Origin: Pseudorhodoferax sp. Leaf265
GTDB lineage: Bacteria > Pseudomonadota > Gammaproteobacteria > Burkholderiales > Burkholderiaceae_C
Length of the DNA: 64,000 bases
Assembly (NCBI RefSeq): GCF_001422365.1
Contig: NZ_LMMT01000036.1
Span: forward strand, 251,823 to 315,822
Direction: 5' to 3'
Below, one piece after another: positions 17,079-25,953 of this stretch; position 1 is the stretch's first letter, and each line of letters opens with the position of its first letter. Both the position numbers and the translations under genes were made by a program. The notes under the pieces are model-generated. The model saw only the letters and a program-made list of their open reading frames with translations, made no database searches and was not told the DNA's origin.

Positions 17079-17855
17079 TTATTGCTCGACGAAGGCGCGT
17101 TCGACGACGAAGTCGCCCGGCGTCGTGGTGTTGCCTTCCTTGAAACCGCGGTGCTCCAGCATGGCCTTGAGGTCGCGCAGCATGGCCGGACTGCCGCACA
17201 GCATCACGCGGTCTTCCGCCGCGTTGATCTGCGGCAGGCCGAGGTCGCCGCACATCTTGCCGTTCTCGATGAGGTCGGTGATGCGGCCCATGTTGCGGTA
17301 GGACTCGCGCGTGACGGTCGGGTAGTAGCGCAGCTTGCTGCTGACCAGTTCGCCCAGCACCTCGTGCGCGGGCAGGTGCTCGGTCAGCATGTCGTGGTAG
17401 GCCAGCTCGTCGACCTGGCGCACGCCGTGCACCACGATGACCTGCTCGTAGCGGTCATAGGTGTCCGGATCGCGCACGATGCTCAGGAAGGGTGCGAGGC
17501 CGGTGCCCGTGCCGAACAGGTACAGGCGCTTGCCCGGCAGCAGGTAGTCGGTCACCAGCGTGCCGGTGGGCTTGCGGCCCACGATCACCGAATCGCCGAC
17601 CTGGATGTGTTGCAGCTTGGAGGTCAGCGGGCCGTCCGGCACCTTGATCGACAGGAACTCCAGATGGTCTTCGTAGTTGGCGCTGGCGATGCTGTAAGCG
17701 CGCAGCAGCGGTTTGCCGTTGTCGCCGCGCAGGCCGATCATCGTGAAGTGCCCGTTCGAAAAGCGCAACGACGGATCACGCGTCGTGGTGAAGCTGAACA
17801 AGCGGTCGGTCCAGTGGTGGACGGAGAGGACCTTCTCTTCGTTGAATGCGCTCAT
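17079..17855 (-). CDS. Ferredoxin--NADP reductase
   Basis: A 258-residue FAD enzyme of the bacterial ferredoxin-NADP reductase (FNR) type. The FAD motif is RAYSIAS, the NADP-binding stretch is GTGTGLAPFLSIVRD, and the family-typical end is FVVERAFVEQ. The ATG at 17855 (MSAFNEEKVLSVHHWTDRLF) gives the usual length; an open frame of 42 further codons upstream lacks support. It exchanges electrons between NADPH and ferredoxin or flavodoxin. It is divergent from the hnr gene and leads the tetR-ena operon. It therefore probably supplies low-potential electrons to 6-hydroxynicotinate reductase, which in E. barkeri takes them from reduced ferredoxin. Confidence 0.88.
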   Translation of the reverse strand: MSAFNEEKVLSVHHWTDRLFSFTTTRDPSLRFSNGHFTMIGLRGDNGKPLLRAYSIASANYEDHLEFLSIKVPDGPLTSKLQHIQVGDSVIVGRKPTGTLVTDYLLPGKRLYLFGTGTGLAPFLSIVRDPDTYDRYEQVIVVHGVRQVDELAYHDMLTEHLPAHEVLGELVSSKLRYYPTVTRESYRNMGRITDLIENGKMCGDLGLPQINAAEDRVMLCGSPAMLRDLKAMLEHRGFKEGNTTTPGDFVVERAFVEQ

Positions 17856-18073
17856 GACGTTCGGACGGTTGGATGCAAAAGTGAAACGGCTGATTTTTTC
17901 ACATGCCGCTGCGGCCGCTGGTGTCTCCGGCATGCGAACGGCATGGCTATTGCCTGTCCGGATGCTTGCGGCGGGGTGCAATTCTGAGTAGCATCTGCCG
18001 CACTCACGTTAAGTGAATACTACATGAAACGCTGAATTGCGGCAAGGCGCAGCAGCGCAAACGGAGCCCCACG
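17856..18073. promoter_or_regulatory. Divergent control region between the FNR and hnr genes
   Basis: This 218-base gap separates two divergent operons of the nicotinate cluster, so it should hold both promoters and the TetR operator. Two symmetric elements stand out: GTGAAA-N10-TTTCAC (17881-17902), and an imperfect palindrome CACTCACGTTAAGTG (18001-18015) 58 bases before hnr. A GGAG ribosome binding site precedes the hnr ATG by 7 bases. Neither palindrome is repeated elsewhere in the cluster that I could see, and I cannot assign -35/-10 boxes with confidence. Confidence 0.4.
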
Positions 18074-19654
18074 ATGTTGAACGAGCACACCAAGACCGAT
18101 GGCCTTCCCGAGATGCCGGAGGTCGTGCTGCCCCAGGGCCTGGAGCGCGCCAAGCCGCGCAACGAGCGCATGGCCGGCGACAAGGTCGAGTGCAACGCCT
18201 GCCCCGTGCTGTGCCAGATCGGCCGCGGCCGCACAGGCGCCTGCGACCGCTACGCCAACGCCGACGGCGTGTTGGTGCGCGTGGATCCGGTGGTGCTGCT
18301 GCAAAGAACAGTGGATGCAGAGCAGCCGCTGGTGCCCTTCACGGCTCGTGCCGCCGACGACGCCGCGCCGTTGACGCCTGCCCCCCAGGTCTTCGTGACC
18401 GGCATCGGCGCCTCCACCACCTACCCCGACTACAAGCCCGCACCCTTCATCGTCGCCTCCGAGGCCGATGGCGTGGACATGGTCACGGTGGTCACGGAAG
18501 GCATCTTCAGCTATTGCAGCTTGAAGCTGAAGATCGACACCGACCGCTGGCTCGGCCCCGAGCAGGCCAATGTGCGCTGCAAGGGCGAGGTGATCGGCCA
18601 CGTGACCACGGCCGAGTACGGCTCGCAGATGCTGTCGCTGGGGGGCGTGCACCACCTCACAGGTGGCAGCAAGAAGGAAGGCCGCGTCACGCTGGACGCG
18701 ATGCAGCTGTTGGGCAACAAACAGACGGTGGATCTCACGATCGATGGCGGCGCGCAACTCACGGTGCAGGCCGGCCAGGCGCCCATCGTCAACGGCGTGC
18801 GGGAGCAACGCATGCGCGTGGGCTGCGGCTCGGCCACGGTGGGCATCTTCGCGCGGCAGTTCTTCGGCATCTGCGACGAGGTCATCGTGGTGGACGACCA
18901 CATCACCGGCGTGCTGACCGAACACCAGGCCGGCCGCTGCCTGGACATGCGCCCGGCCGGCATCAAGGTGCGGGGCCGCAAGTCCACGCCCGGACGCTAC
19001 TTCCAGGTCGCCAATCCCGGCACGGGCTGGGGCGGCACCGACATCGCCGACCCGCTGTCCATCATCGAGGCGTGCGAAGCCGACACCGCTTGGCCCGGCC
19101 TGCGCCTGCTGATGGTCTCCACCACCGGCGAACACGCGGCCTGGTACGTGCTGGACGCACAACTGGTGCCACAGCCCCAGCCCATGCCCGACGAGGTCGT
19201 ACGCGTGGTCGCCCGCATCGGCGAGAACTGCGAGCCCTCGCTGACCACCGTGTTGTTCCTGGGCGGCGCGGGCGGCAGCCTGCGCGCGGGCGTGAGCGAG
19301 AACCCGGTGCTGCTGACGCAGGCCATCAAGCAGTCCGTCGTCAACGTGACGCTGGGCGGCGCGCCGGGCTATGTCTGGCCCGGCGGCGGCATCACCGTCA
19401 TGGTCGACGTGATGCGCATGCCCGACAACAGCTTCGGCACGGTGCCCACGCCGGCCATCGTCGCGCCGCTGGAATTCACGATGCGGCTGGCGGACTACCA
19501 GCGCCTGGGTGGTCACATGGAGCAGGTGCGCTCGCTGGCGGACACCCTGCGCCACGGTGCCTGGCACAACGACGGTGCGCCGCGCGCGCGCCGCATGCTG
19601 GCGCCCGCGGCCAGCAACGGCTGGCCCATCGGACAGGCGCCGCTGCTCGGCTGA
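18074..19654 (+). CDS. hnr: 6-hydroxynicotinate reductase-like iron-sulfur protein
   Basis: A 526-residue protein. Near the N-terminus is a cysteine cluster (Cys40, Cys43, Cys47 and Cys57) suited to a 4Fe-4S centre. The rest contains VVTEGIFSYCSLKLKIDTDRWLG near 140 and a glycine-rich RVGCGSATVGIF near 248-259. The pattern is that of 6-hydroxynicotinate reductase, an iron-sulfur flavoenzyme with covalently bound flavin. In E. barkeri it reduces 6-hydroxynicotinate to 1,4,5,6-tetrahydro-6-oxonicotinate. It opens the rightward operon, with a GGAG site at 7 bases, and is divergent from FNR. Co-location with nicotinate dehydrogenase and enamidase genes fits the same pathway. Confidence 0.8.
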   Translation: MLNEHTKTDGLPEMPEVVLPQGLERAKPRNERMAGDKVECNACPVLCQIGRGRTGACDRYANADGVLVRVDPVVLLQRTVDAEQPLVPFTARAADDAAPLTPAPQVFVTGIGASTTYPDYKPAPFIVASEADGVDMVTVVTEGIFSYCSLKLKIDTDRWLGPEQANVRCKGEVIGHVTTAEYGSQMLSLGGVHHLTGGSKKEGRVTLDAMQLLGNKQTVDLTIDGGAQLTVQAGQAPIVNGVREQRMRVGCGSATVGIFARQFFGICDEVIVVDDHITGVLTEHQAGRCLDMRPAGIKVRGRKSTPGRYFQVANPGTGWGGTDIADPLSIIEACEADTAWPGLRLLMVSTTGEHAAWYVLDAQLVPQPQPMPDEVVRVVARIGENCEPSLTTVLFLGGAGGSLRAGVSENPVLLTQAIKQSVVNVTLGGAPGYVWPGGGITVMVDVMRMPDNSFGTVPTPAIVAPLEFTMRLADYQRLGGHMEQVRSLADTLRHGAWHNDGAPRARRMLAPAASNGWPIGQAPLLG

Positions 19655-19666
19655 GGGCCACCCGCC

Positions 19667-20539
19667 ATGGGGCCGAGCCGCAGCACCTTGCCCAACGGCC
19701 GGGAGCATTTCCAGCACGGCCCCATCGACCTCGTCATCGCCGCCGAGGGCCATGTCCATGCGGTGCAGGCTGCGCACGACGCGGCCTGGCAACGCTTCGC
19801 CACGGTGCTGCCCGAACTCGTGGCCGAACTGCCACTGCTGCGCGCACCGATCGGCACCGACTGCCCCCTGCAAGGCCCCGTCGCGTGCCGCATGTGGCAG
19901 GCCTGCGCGCCCTACCGCAGCGGCTTCATCACGTCCATGGCCGCGGTGGCCGGCGCCGTGGCCCAGGAGATCCTCGCGCACTACACCGGTTCCGGCATCG
20001 CACGCGCCTGGGTCAACAACGGCGGCGACATCGCGATCCACTTGGCGCAGGGGCAGCAGGTGCGCGTGGGCCTGTGGGCCGACCTCGCCCGCTTCCGCCC
20101 GCGCGCGGCCCCCCACCCACTGCCGACCGACGCGCAGTTCACGGTCACAGCCGATCTGCCGGTACGCGGCGTGGCCACCAGCGGCTGGCGCGGCCGCAGT
20201 TTCTCGCTGGGCATCGCCGACAGCGTGACCGTGCTGGCGCACAGTGCGGCAGCCGCCGACGCCGCGGCCACCGTGATCGCCAACGCCGTGGACGTGTCCG
20301 ATGCACGCATCACGCGCCGTCCGGCCGACGAGATCAAGGACGACAGCGACCTCGGCGCGCGCCTCGTCACGGTCGACGTGCCGCCCCTGCCCGCCGCGCT
20401 GGTCGACCAGGCGCTGCAGGCCGGTCTGGCGCGTGCCGAGGCTTTGCGCGCGCAAGGTCTGATCTGGCATGCTGCACTGGTTTGCCAGGACCGCTGGCGC
20501 AGCACCGACGCGACGGCCGGGCGGCCGTTGGTGCAGTAA
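19667..20539 (+). CDS. UPF0280 family protein (ApbE-like fold)
   Basis: A 290-residue protein of the UPF0280 family. Visible family stretches are IGTDCPLQGPVA near 65, GFITSMAAVAGAVAQEIL near 86-103 and VNNGGDIAIHL near 115. The last recalls the NxGGD motif of ApbE flavin transferases, and UPF0280 structures have an ApbE-like fold. It follows hnr after 12 bases and is surely co-transcribed with it. Because the known 6-hydroxynicotinate reductase carries covalently bound flavin, a role in flavinylating Hnr is an attractive inference. It has no direct proof in the sequence. The ATG at 19667 lacks a strong ribosome binding site. Confidence 0.75.
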   Translation: MGPSRSTLPNGREHFQHGPIDLVIAAEGHVHAVQAAHDAAWQRFATVLPELVAELPLLRAPIGTDCPLQGPVACRMWQACAPYRSGFITSMAAVAGAVAQEILAHYTGSGIARAWVNNGGDIAIHLAQGQQVRVGLWADLARFRPRAAPHPLPTDAQFTVTADLPVRGVATSGWRGRSFSLGIADSVTVLAHSAAAADAAATVIANAVDVSDARITRRPADEIKDDSDLGARLVTVDVPPLPAALVDQALQAGLARAEALRAQGLIWHAALVCQDRWRSTDATAGRPLVQ

Positions 20540-20618
20540 TTGCTTAATGAAAGTACCTAAACGCAAGCCCTGGCCCCGCACGCACAATGCCCACCTCTTC
20601 GCAACCTGAACCGCAGCC

Positions 20619-21203
20619 ATGCCCGCAGAGATCCGCAAACTGATCGTTCAAGTCGACGAAACGCGCCTCGAAATGGGGCGTCCAGTCACACCACCGGTGC
20701 GCCGTGCACTGGCGATGGCGGTGATCACCAACCCTTTCGCCGGCCGGTACGAAGAGAACCTCGATGCGCTGGTCGCCATCGGCGAGGAACTCGGCGGCCT
20801 GCTCGGCGACAAGTGCGTGGCCGCGCTGGGCATCGCGCCCGGTGAGGCCGAAGGCTACGGCAAGGCCGCCATCGTCGGCGAGGCCGGCGAGCTGGAGCAT
20901 GCGGCGGCGATCCTGCATCCCAAGCTCGGCGCGCCGCTGCGCCGCGCCGTCGAGAAAGGCGCCGCCCTCGTGCCATCGGCCAAGAAGGTCGGCGGCATGG
21001 GCTGCGCCATCGACGTGCCGCTGGGCCACAAGGATGCGGCCTTCGTGCGCAGCCACTTCGACGCGATCGAGGCACGCGTGCCCGATGCGCCGCGCGCGAA
21101 CGAGATCGTCGTGGCCGTGTCGGTCACGGCCGGCGGCCGGCCGCTGCCGCGCGTCGGCGGCCTGCAGGTGTCAGAGGTCCAAGGCCAGGACGGCCTGCGC
21201 TGA
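20619..21203 (+). CDS. PF06684/DUF1185 'amino acid synthesis' family protein
   Basis: A 194-residue protein of the family once called DUF1185 and now named amino acid synthesis protein, for which no reaction is established to my knowledge. Family-like stretches are VITNPFAGRYEENL near 35-48, EGYGKAAIVGEAGELEHAAAILHPKLG near 77-103, and a conserved GGMGCAIDVPLGHK near 124-137. It lies 79 bases after the UPF0280 gene and 52 bases before the transporter genes, inside the nicotinate operon. By position it could act on an intermediate after enamidase, such as 2-formylglutarate. That is a guess from context only. Confidence 0.72.
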   Translation: MPAEIRKLIVQVDETRLEMGRPVTPPVRRALAMAVITNPFAGRYEENLDALVAIGEELGGLLGDKCVAALGIAPGEAEGYGKAAIVGEAGELEHAAAILHPKLGAPLRRAVEKGAALVPSAKKVGGMGCAIDVPLGHKDAAFVRSHFDAIEARVPDAPRANEIVVAVSVTAGGRPLPRVGGLQVSEVQGQDGLR

Positions 21204-21255
21204 GGCGCGCGCCGTCCCGCCCAGAATGTTTCCACCGTTCCCAAGGAGCCACTCC

Positions 21256-22464
21256 ATGAAATCCATGCGCCACGTGTTCAGCGCCGCCTCGGTCCTCGCG
21301 CTGTCCGCGCTCGTTCCGGCACACGCCCAGGGCGTGATCAAGATCGGCGAGATCAACAGCTACAAGGCCCAGCCCGCCTTCCTGGAGCCCTACAAGAAGG
21401 GCATGGACCTGGCCGTCGAGGAGATCAACGCCAAGGGCGGCATCAATGGCCGCAAGCTCGAGCTCATCACGCGCGACGACAACGGCAGCCCGGGCGATAC
21501 CGTGCGCATGGCCGAGGAACTGGTCTCGCGCGAGAAGGTCGACCTGCTGGCCGGCGCCTTCCTGTCGAACACCGGCATGGCGCTGGCGGACTTCGCCAAG
21601 CAGAAGAAGTTCTTCTACCTCGCCGGCGAACCGCTGACCGACAAGATGACCTGGCAGGGCGGCAACCAATACACCTTCCGGCTGCGCCCCGGCACCTACA
21701 TGCAGGCGGCCATGCTGGTGCCCGAGGCCGTCAAGCTCAAGAAGAAGCGCTGGGCCATCGTCTACCCCAACTACGAATACGGCCAGTCGGCCACGGCCGC
21801 GTTCAAGAACCTGCTCAAGGCCGCGCAGCCCGATGTGGAGTTCGTCGCCGAGCAGGCCACGCCGCTGGGCAAGGTCGACGCCGGCAGCGTGGTGCAGGCC
21901 CTGGCCGACGCCAAGCCCGACGCGATCTTCAACGTGCTGTTCGGCGCCGACCTGACCCGCTTCGTGCGCGAGGGCAACACGCGCGGCCTGTTCAAGGACC
22001 GCGCCGTGATCAGCGTGCTGACCGGCGAGCCCGAGTACCTGGACCCGCTGCGCGACGAGGCACCCAACGGCTGGATCGTCACCGGCTACCCCTGGTACGG
22101 CATCCAGACGCCCGAGCACAAGGCCTTCTTCCTGGCCTACCACGGCAAGTACAAGGACTATCCGCGCCTGGGCTCGGTGGTGGGCTACAGCATGATCATG
22201 TCGGCCGCTGCGGGCATCACCAAGGCCAAGAGCACCGAGTCCGACAAGCTGGTCGCCGCGTTCAAGGGCCTGCAGGTGCCCAGCCCCTTCGGCAAGATCA
22301 CCTACCGCGCCGAAGACCACCAATCCACCATGGGGGCGTTCGTCGGCAAGACCAAGAACGAGGGCGGCAAGGGCGTGATGGTGGACTACGTCTACCTGGA
22401 CGGCGCCGATGCGCGCTTCCAGCCCTCGGCGGCCGACATCAAGAAGTCGCGCGCACCGGACTGA
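21256..22464 (+). CDS. ABC transporter substrate-binding protein, branched-chain amino acid type
   Basis: A 402-residue periplasmic binding protein of the LivJ/LivK class. It has a Sec signal peptide (residues 1-25, cleavage after AHAQ or PAHA) and the domain start IKIGEINSYKAQPAFLEPYKKGMDLAVEEINAKGGINGR. An AAGGAG site lies 7 bases before the ATG at 21256. It is followed by its permease and both ATPases. In this cluster the ligand is more likely nicotinate, nicotinamide or a related acid than an amino acid. This class is widely used for aromatic and heteroaromatic acids. Confidence 0.88.
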   Translation: MKSMRHVFSAASVLALSALVPAHAQGVIKIGEINSYKAQPAFLEPYKKGMDLAVEEINAKGGINGRKLELITRDDNGSPGDTVRMAEELVSREKVDLLAGAFLSNTGMALADFAKQKKFFYLAGEPLTDKMTWQGGNQYTFRLRPGTYMQAAMLVPEAVKLKKKRWAIVYPNYEYGQSATAAFKNLLKAAQPDVEFVAEQATPLGKVDAGSVVQALADAKPDAIFNVLFGADLTRFVREGNTRGLFKDRAVISVLTGEPEYLDPLRDEAPNGWIVTGYPWYGIQTPEHKAFFLAYHGKYKDYPRLGSVVGYSMIMSAAAGITKAKSTESDKLVAAFKGLQVPSPFGKITYRAEDHQSTMGAFVGKTKNEGGKGVMVDYVYLDGADARFQPSAADIKKSRAPD

Positions 22465-22552
22465 TCCCCACCACTGCGTCGGGCGCCGGCAGCACGGCGC
22501 CCCTGCGCGATGCCGCCGCCTCGCCGCGGCGGCAGCTTCCAGGGCATTTCCC

Positions 22553-24436
22553 ATGAGCTTCTCGGGACTGATCGTCCAACTCCTCAACGGGCTCGCTTCG
22601 GCGTCCTCGTTGTTCCTGGTCGCGGCCGGCTTGTCGCTGATCTTCGGTGTCACGCGCATCGTCAACTTCGCGCACGGCTCGTTCTTCATGGTGGGCATCT
22701 ACACCGCCTACATGCTGGTCGACCGGTTCGGCGACGTGCTGGGCTTCTGGCCCGCGCTGGTGCTCGCAGCCGTGGCCGTGGGGGTGCTCGGCGCCATCGT
22801 CGAGGTGCTGCTGCTGCGGCGCATCTACAAGGCGCCCGAGCTGTTCCAGCTGCTGGCCACCTTCGCGCTGGTGCTGGTGATCAAGGACGCCGCGCTGTGG
22901 CTCTGGGGCCCCGACGAGCTGCTGGGCCCGCGCGCCCCGGGGCTGCGCGGCGCGGTCGAGATCCTGGGCCGGCAGTTCCCCGCCTACGACCTGTTCCTGA
23001 TCGTCGTGGGCCCGGTGGTGCTGGGCCTGGTCTGGCTGCTGCTCACGCGCACGCGCTTCGGCACGCTGGTGCGCGCCGCCACGCAAGACCGCGAGATGGT
23101 CAGCGCACTCGGCGTGAACCAGGCATGGCTGTTCACGGCCGTGTTCGCGCTCGGCGCATTGCTGGCCGGCCTGGGCGGTGCACTGCAGCTGCCGCGCGAA
23201 CCCGCCACGCTGGAGATGGACCTGCACACCATCGGCGCGGCCTTCGTGGTCGTGGTGGTGGGCGGCATGGGCTCGCTGCCGGGCGCCTACCTGGCCGCGC
23301 TGCTGGTGGCCGAGCTCAAGGCCGTCTGCATCTGGCTGGGCGTGGTGGACGTGCTGGGCATCAGCGTGTCTTTCTCCAAGCTCACGCTGATGGTCGATTT
23401 CCTGGTCATGGCCGCCGTGCTGGTCTGGCGCCCCTGGGGCCTGCTGGGACGGCCACAGGCGCCCAGCCGCTACGTGGGCATGCCCGAGGCGCCGCTGCGC
23501 AGGCCCGGCCAGGCCGCCATCGCCAGTGCCGCGGTGCTGGCACTGGCGCTGGCCGCGGTGCCGCTGCTGACGGAAGCCTCCTCGTACACCACGGTGCTGC
23601 TGATCGACCTGCTGATCGCCGCGCTGTTCGCCGCCAGCCTGCACTTCATCATGGGCCCTGCAGGCATGCATTCGTTCGGCCACGCGGCCTACTTCGGACT
23701 GGGCGCCTACGCGGCCGCGCTGCTCGTGCGCACCACCGGCATGCCGATGGAAGCGGCGCTGGTGCTGGCACCGCTGGCCGCCGGCATCGGCGCCATCGTC
23801 TTCGGCTGGTTCGCGGTTCGGCTGTCGGGCGTGTACCTGGCCATGCTCACGCTGGCCTTCGCGCAGATCACCTGGGCCATCACCTACCAGTGGGACAGCT
23901 TCACGGGCGGCAGCAACGGGCTCACCGGCGTGTGGCCCTCGGACACGTTCGCCGACAAGCGCATGTACTACTGGCTCACGCTGGTGCTCGTCGGCCTGGG
24001 CCTGTGGTGGCTGCGCCGCGTGCTGTTCTCGCCGTTCGGCTATGCGCTGCGCGCGGGCCGCGACTCCATGCTGCGGGCCGACGCCATCGGCATCGACGTC
24101 AAGCGCATGCAGTGGGCCGCCTTCGTCGTGGCCGGCACGGCGGGCGGCCTGGCCGGTGCGCAGTTCGCGTTCTCTAAGGGCAGCATCTCGCCCGAGTCGC
24201 TCAACGTGACCAAGTCCATCGACGGCCTGGTCATGGTGCTGCTGGGCGGCATCCAGACGCTGGCGGGGCCCGTGGTGGGCGCGGTCACCTTCACCTGGCT
24301 GCACGACACCGTGGCGCGCAACACCGACTACTGGCGTGCCGTGCTGGGCGGCACCATCTTGCTGCTGGTGCTGCTGTTCCCGCAGGGCATCGCCGGCTTC
24401 GCCAAACAGCTGTTCGACCGCAAGGCCAAAGCATGA
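22553..24436 (+). CDS. Fused LivH-LivM ABC transporter permease
   Basis: A 627-residue permease made of two inner-membrane units in one chain. Residues 1 to about 300 resemble LivH (ASSLFLVAAGLSLIFGVTRIVNFAHG near the start), and about 325-620 resemble LivM (GPAGMHSFGHAAYFGLGAYAAALL and LSGVYLAMLTLAFAQITWA). Normally these are separate genes of about 300 residues each. The start ATG lies in TTTCCCATGAGC at 22553, after a weak AGGG. It overlaps the following ATPase gene by four bases. Together with the preceding binding protein it forms the importer of the nicotinate cluster. Confidence 0.9.
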   Translation: MSFSGLIVQLLNGLASASSLFLVAAGLSLIFGVTRIVNFAHGSFFMVGIYTAYMLVDRFGDVLGFWPALVLAAVAVGVLGAIVEVLLLRRIYKAPELFQLLATFALVLVIKDAALWLWGPDELLGPRAPGLRGAVEILGRQFPAYDLFLIVVGPVVLGLVWLLLTRTRFGTLVRAATQDREMVSALGVNQAWLFTAVFALGALLAGLGGALQLPREPATLEMDLHTIGAAFVVVVVGGMGSLPGAYLAALLVAELKAVCIWLGVVDVLGISVSFSKLTLMVDFLVMAAVLVWRPWGLLGRPQAPSRYVGMPEAPLRRPGQAAIASAAVLALALAAVPLLTEASSYTTVLLIDLLIAALFAASLHFIMGPAGMHSFGHAAYFGLGAYAAALLVRTTGMPMEAALVLAPLAAGIGAIVFGWFAVRLSGVYLAMLTLAFAQITWAITYQWDSFTGGSNGLTGVWPSDTFADKRMYYWLTLVLVGLGLWWLRRVLFSPFGYALRAGRDSMLRADAIGIDVKRMQWAAFVVAGTAGGLAGAQFAFSKGSISPESLNVTKSIDGLVMVLLGGIQTLAGPVVGAVTFTWLHDTVARNTDYWRAVLGGTILLLVLLFPQGIAGFAKQLFDRKAKA

Positions 24437-25203
24437 GCGCGCCCCTTCTCCAGGTCCAGGGCCTGGGCAAATCCTTCGGCGGCGTGAAGGCCGTGGACGG
24501 CATCGACTTCACGTTGCAGGCCGGCGAGTTGCTGGCCCTGATCGGCCCGAACGGCGCCGGCAAGACCACCACCTTCAACATGGTCAACGGCCAGCTGCGT
24601 GCCGACCGCGGATCCATCCGGCTGGCCGGCGCAGAACTCGTGGGCCGCAAGCCGCGCGACATCTGGCGCCTGGGCGTGGGCCGCACCTTCCAGATCGCCG
24701 AGACCTTCGCCTCGCTGACCGTGGTGGAGAACGTGCAGATGGCGCTGCTCTCGCACGACGGCAAGCTGTTCGCCATGTGGCGCCGCGCCGCCGACCACCG
24801 GCGCGAGGCCGCGCTGGCGCTGCTGGAGCAGGTCGGCATGCGCGCCCAGGCCGACCGGCCGTGCAGCGAGCTGGCCTACGGCGACGTCAAGCGCGTGGAG
24901 CTGGCCATCGCCATGGCCAACGACCCCAAGCTGCTGCTGATGGACGAGCCGACCGCCGGCATGGCGCCCAAGGAGCGCAACGACCTGATGGCGCTGACCA
25001 AGCAGCTGGTGATCGAGCGCGGCATGGCCGTGCTGTTCACCGAACACAGCATGGACGTGGTGTTCGCCTATGCCGACCGCATGATCGTGCTGGCCCGTGG
25101 CCGGCTGATCGCCCAGGGCAAGCCGCTGGAGATCCGCGACCACCCCAAGGTGCAGGAGGTCTACTTCGGCAGCGGCAAGACCTTCGAGAAAGCCCACGCA
25201 TGA
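24433..25203 (+). CDS. livG: ABC transporter ATP-binding protein, LivG type
   Basis: A 256-residue ATPase. The Walker A motif is GPNGAGKTT near residues 38-46, Walker B is LLLMDEPTAG near 169, the LivG-type stretch is RTFQIAETFASLTVVENVQ, and a switch His lies in TEHSMDVVF. In place of the common LSGGQ signature it reads CSELAYGDVKRVELA, as often in LivG proteins. The gene overlaps the permease by four bases and LivF by four bases. It couples ATP hydrolysis to import in the cytoplasm. Confidence 0.92.
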   Translation: MSAPLLQVQGLGKSFGGVKAVDGIDFTLQAGELLALIGPNGAGKTTTFNMVNGQLRADRGSIRLAGAELVGRKPRDIWRLGVGRTFQIAETFASLTVVENVQMALLSHDGKLFAMWRRAADHRREAALALLEQVGMRAQADRPCSELAYGDVKRVELAIAMANDPKLLLMDEPTAGMAPKERNDLMALTKQLVIERGMAVLFTEHSMDVVFAYADRMIVLARGRLIAQGKPLEIRDHPKVQEVYFGSGKTFEKAHA

Positions 25204-25928
25204 CGACGACCCTGCTCGAAACCAAGGCCCTGCGCGCCTGGTACGGCGCCGCCCAGATCCTGTACGACGTGGACCTGTCCGTGCGCCGCGGCGAGGTGGT
25301 GGCGCTGATGGGCCGCAACGGCGCCGGCAAGTCCACCACGCTCAAGGCCATCATGGGCATGCTGGCCAAGCGCGCGGGCGCCATCCGCTTTCTGGACCAC
25401 GACATCTCGCGCACCGAGCCGCACCATGCATCGCGCCTGGGCCTGGGCTTCGTGCCGGAAGACCGGCGCGTGTTCACCGACCTCACGGTCATGGAGAACC
25501 TGGAGGTCGGCAAGCAGCCCGGGCGGCGCTGGGCCGACGGCACCGAGGCGCCGCTGTGGACGCCCGAGAAGCTGTTCAAGCTGTTCCCCAACCTCGGCGA
25601 GATGCCCAACCGCCCCGGCGGCCGCATGAGCGGCGGCGAGCAGCAGATGCTGACGGTGGCGCGCACGCTGATGGGCAACCCCTACCTGGTGCTGCTGGAC
25701 GAGCCCTCCGAGGGCGTGGCGCCCGTCATCGTCGAGCAGATGGCGCAGATGATCCTGCAGCTCAAGCGCCAGGGCGTGTCCATCCTGCTGTCCGAGCAGA
25801 ACATGCACTTCGCCGAACTCGTGAGCGACCGCGCCTACGTGCTGGAGAAGGGGCAGATCCGCTTCGAGGGCACGATGGCCGAACTGGCCGCCAACGAAGA
25901 AGTGCGCCGCGCCTACCTGAGCGTCTGA
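25200..25928 (+). CDS. livF: ABC transporter ATP-binding protein, LivF type
   Basis: A 242-residue ATPase starting MTTTLLETKALRAWYGAAQILYDV. Walker A is GRNGAGKSTT, the signature is MSGGEQQML, Walker B is LVLLDEPSEGVAP, and the switch His is replaced by Gln in LSEQNMHFA, as is normal for LivF. It overlaps LivG by four bases and forms the second ATPase of the importer. The nicotinamidase gene follows after 25 bases. An extra acidic/basic insert around PGRRWADGTEAPLW is seen in many aromatic-acid importers of this class. Confidence 0.92.
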   Translation: MTTTLLETKALRAWYGAAQILYDVDLSVRRGEVVALMGRNGAGKSTTLKAIMGMLAKRAGAIRFLDHDISRTEPHHASRLGLGFVPEDRRVFTDLTVMENLEVGKQPGRRWADGTEAPLWTPEKLFKLFPNLGEMPNRPGGRMSGGEQQMLTVARTLMGNPYLVLLDEPSEGVAPVIVEQMAQMILQLKRQGVSILLSEQNMHFAELVSDRAYVLEKGQIRFEGTMAELAANEEVRRAYLSV

Positions 25929-25953
25929 TTTCCTCCACCACCGGGAGCTTTCC

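Noticed and set aside
18020-20638. Minus-strand frame of about 870 codons opposite hnr and the UPF0280 gene
   Set aside because: Composition (His/Arg/Gln/Ala) and lack of motifs mark it as an antisense shadow; the plus-strand genes have family motifs and ribosome binding sites.
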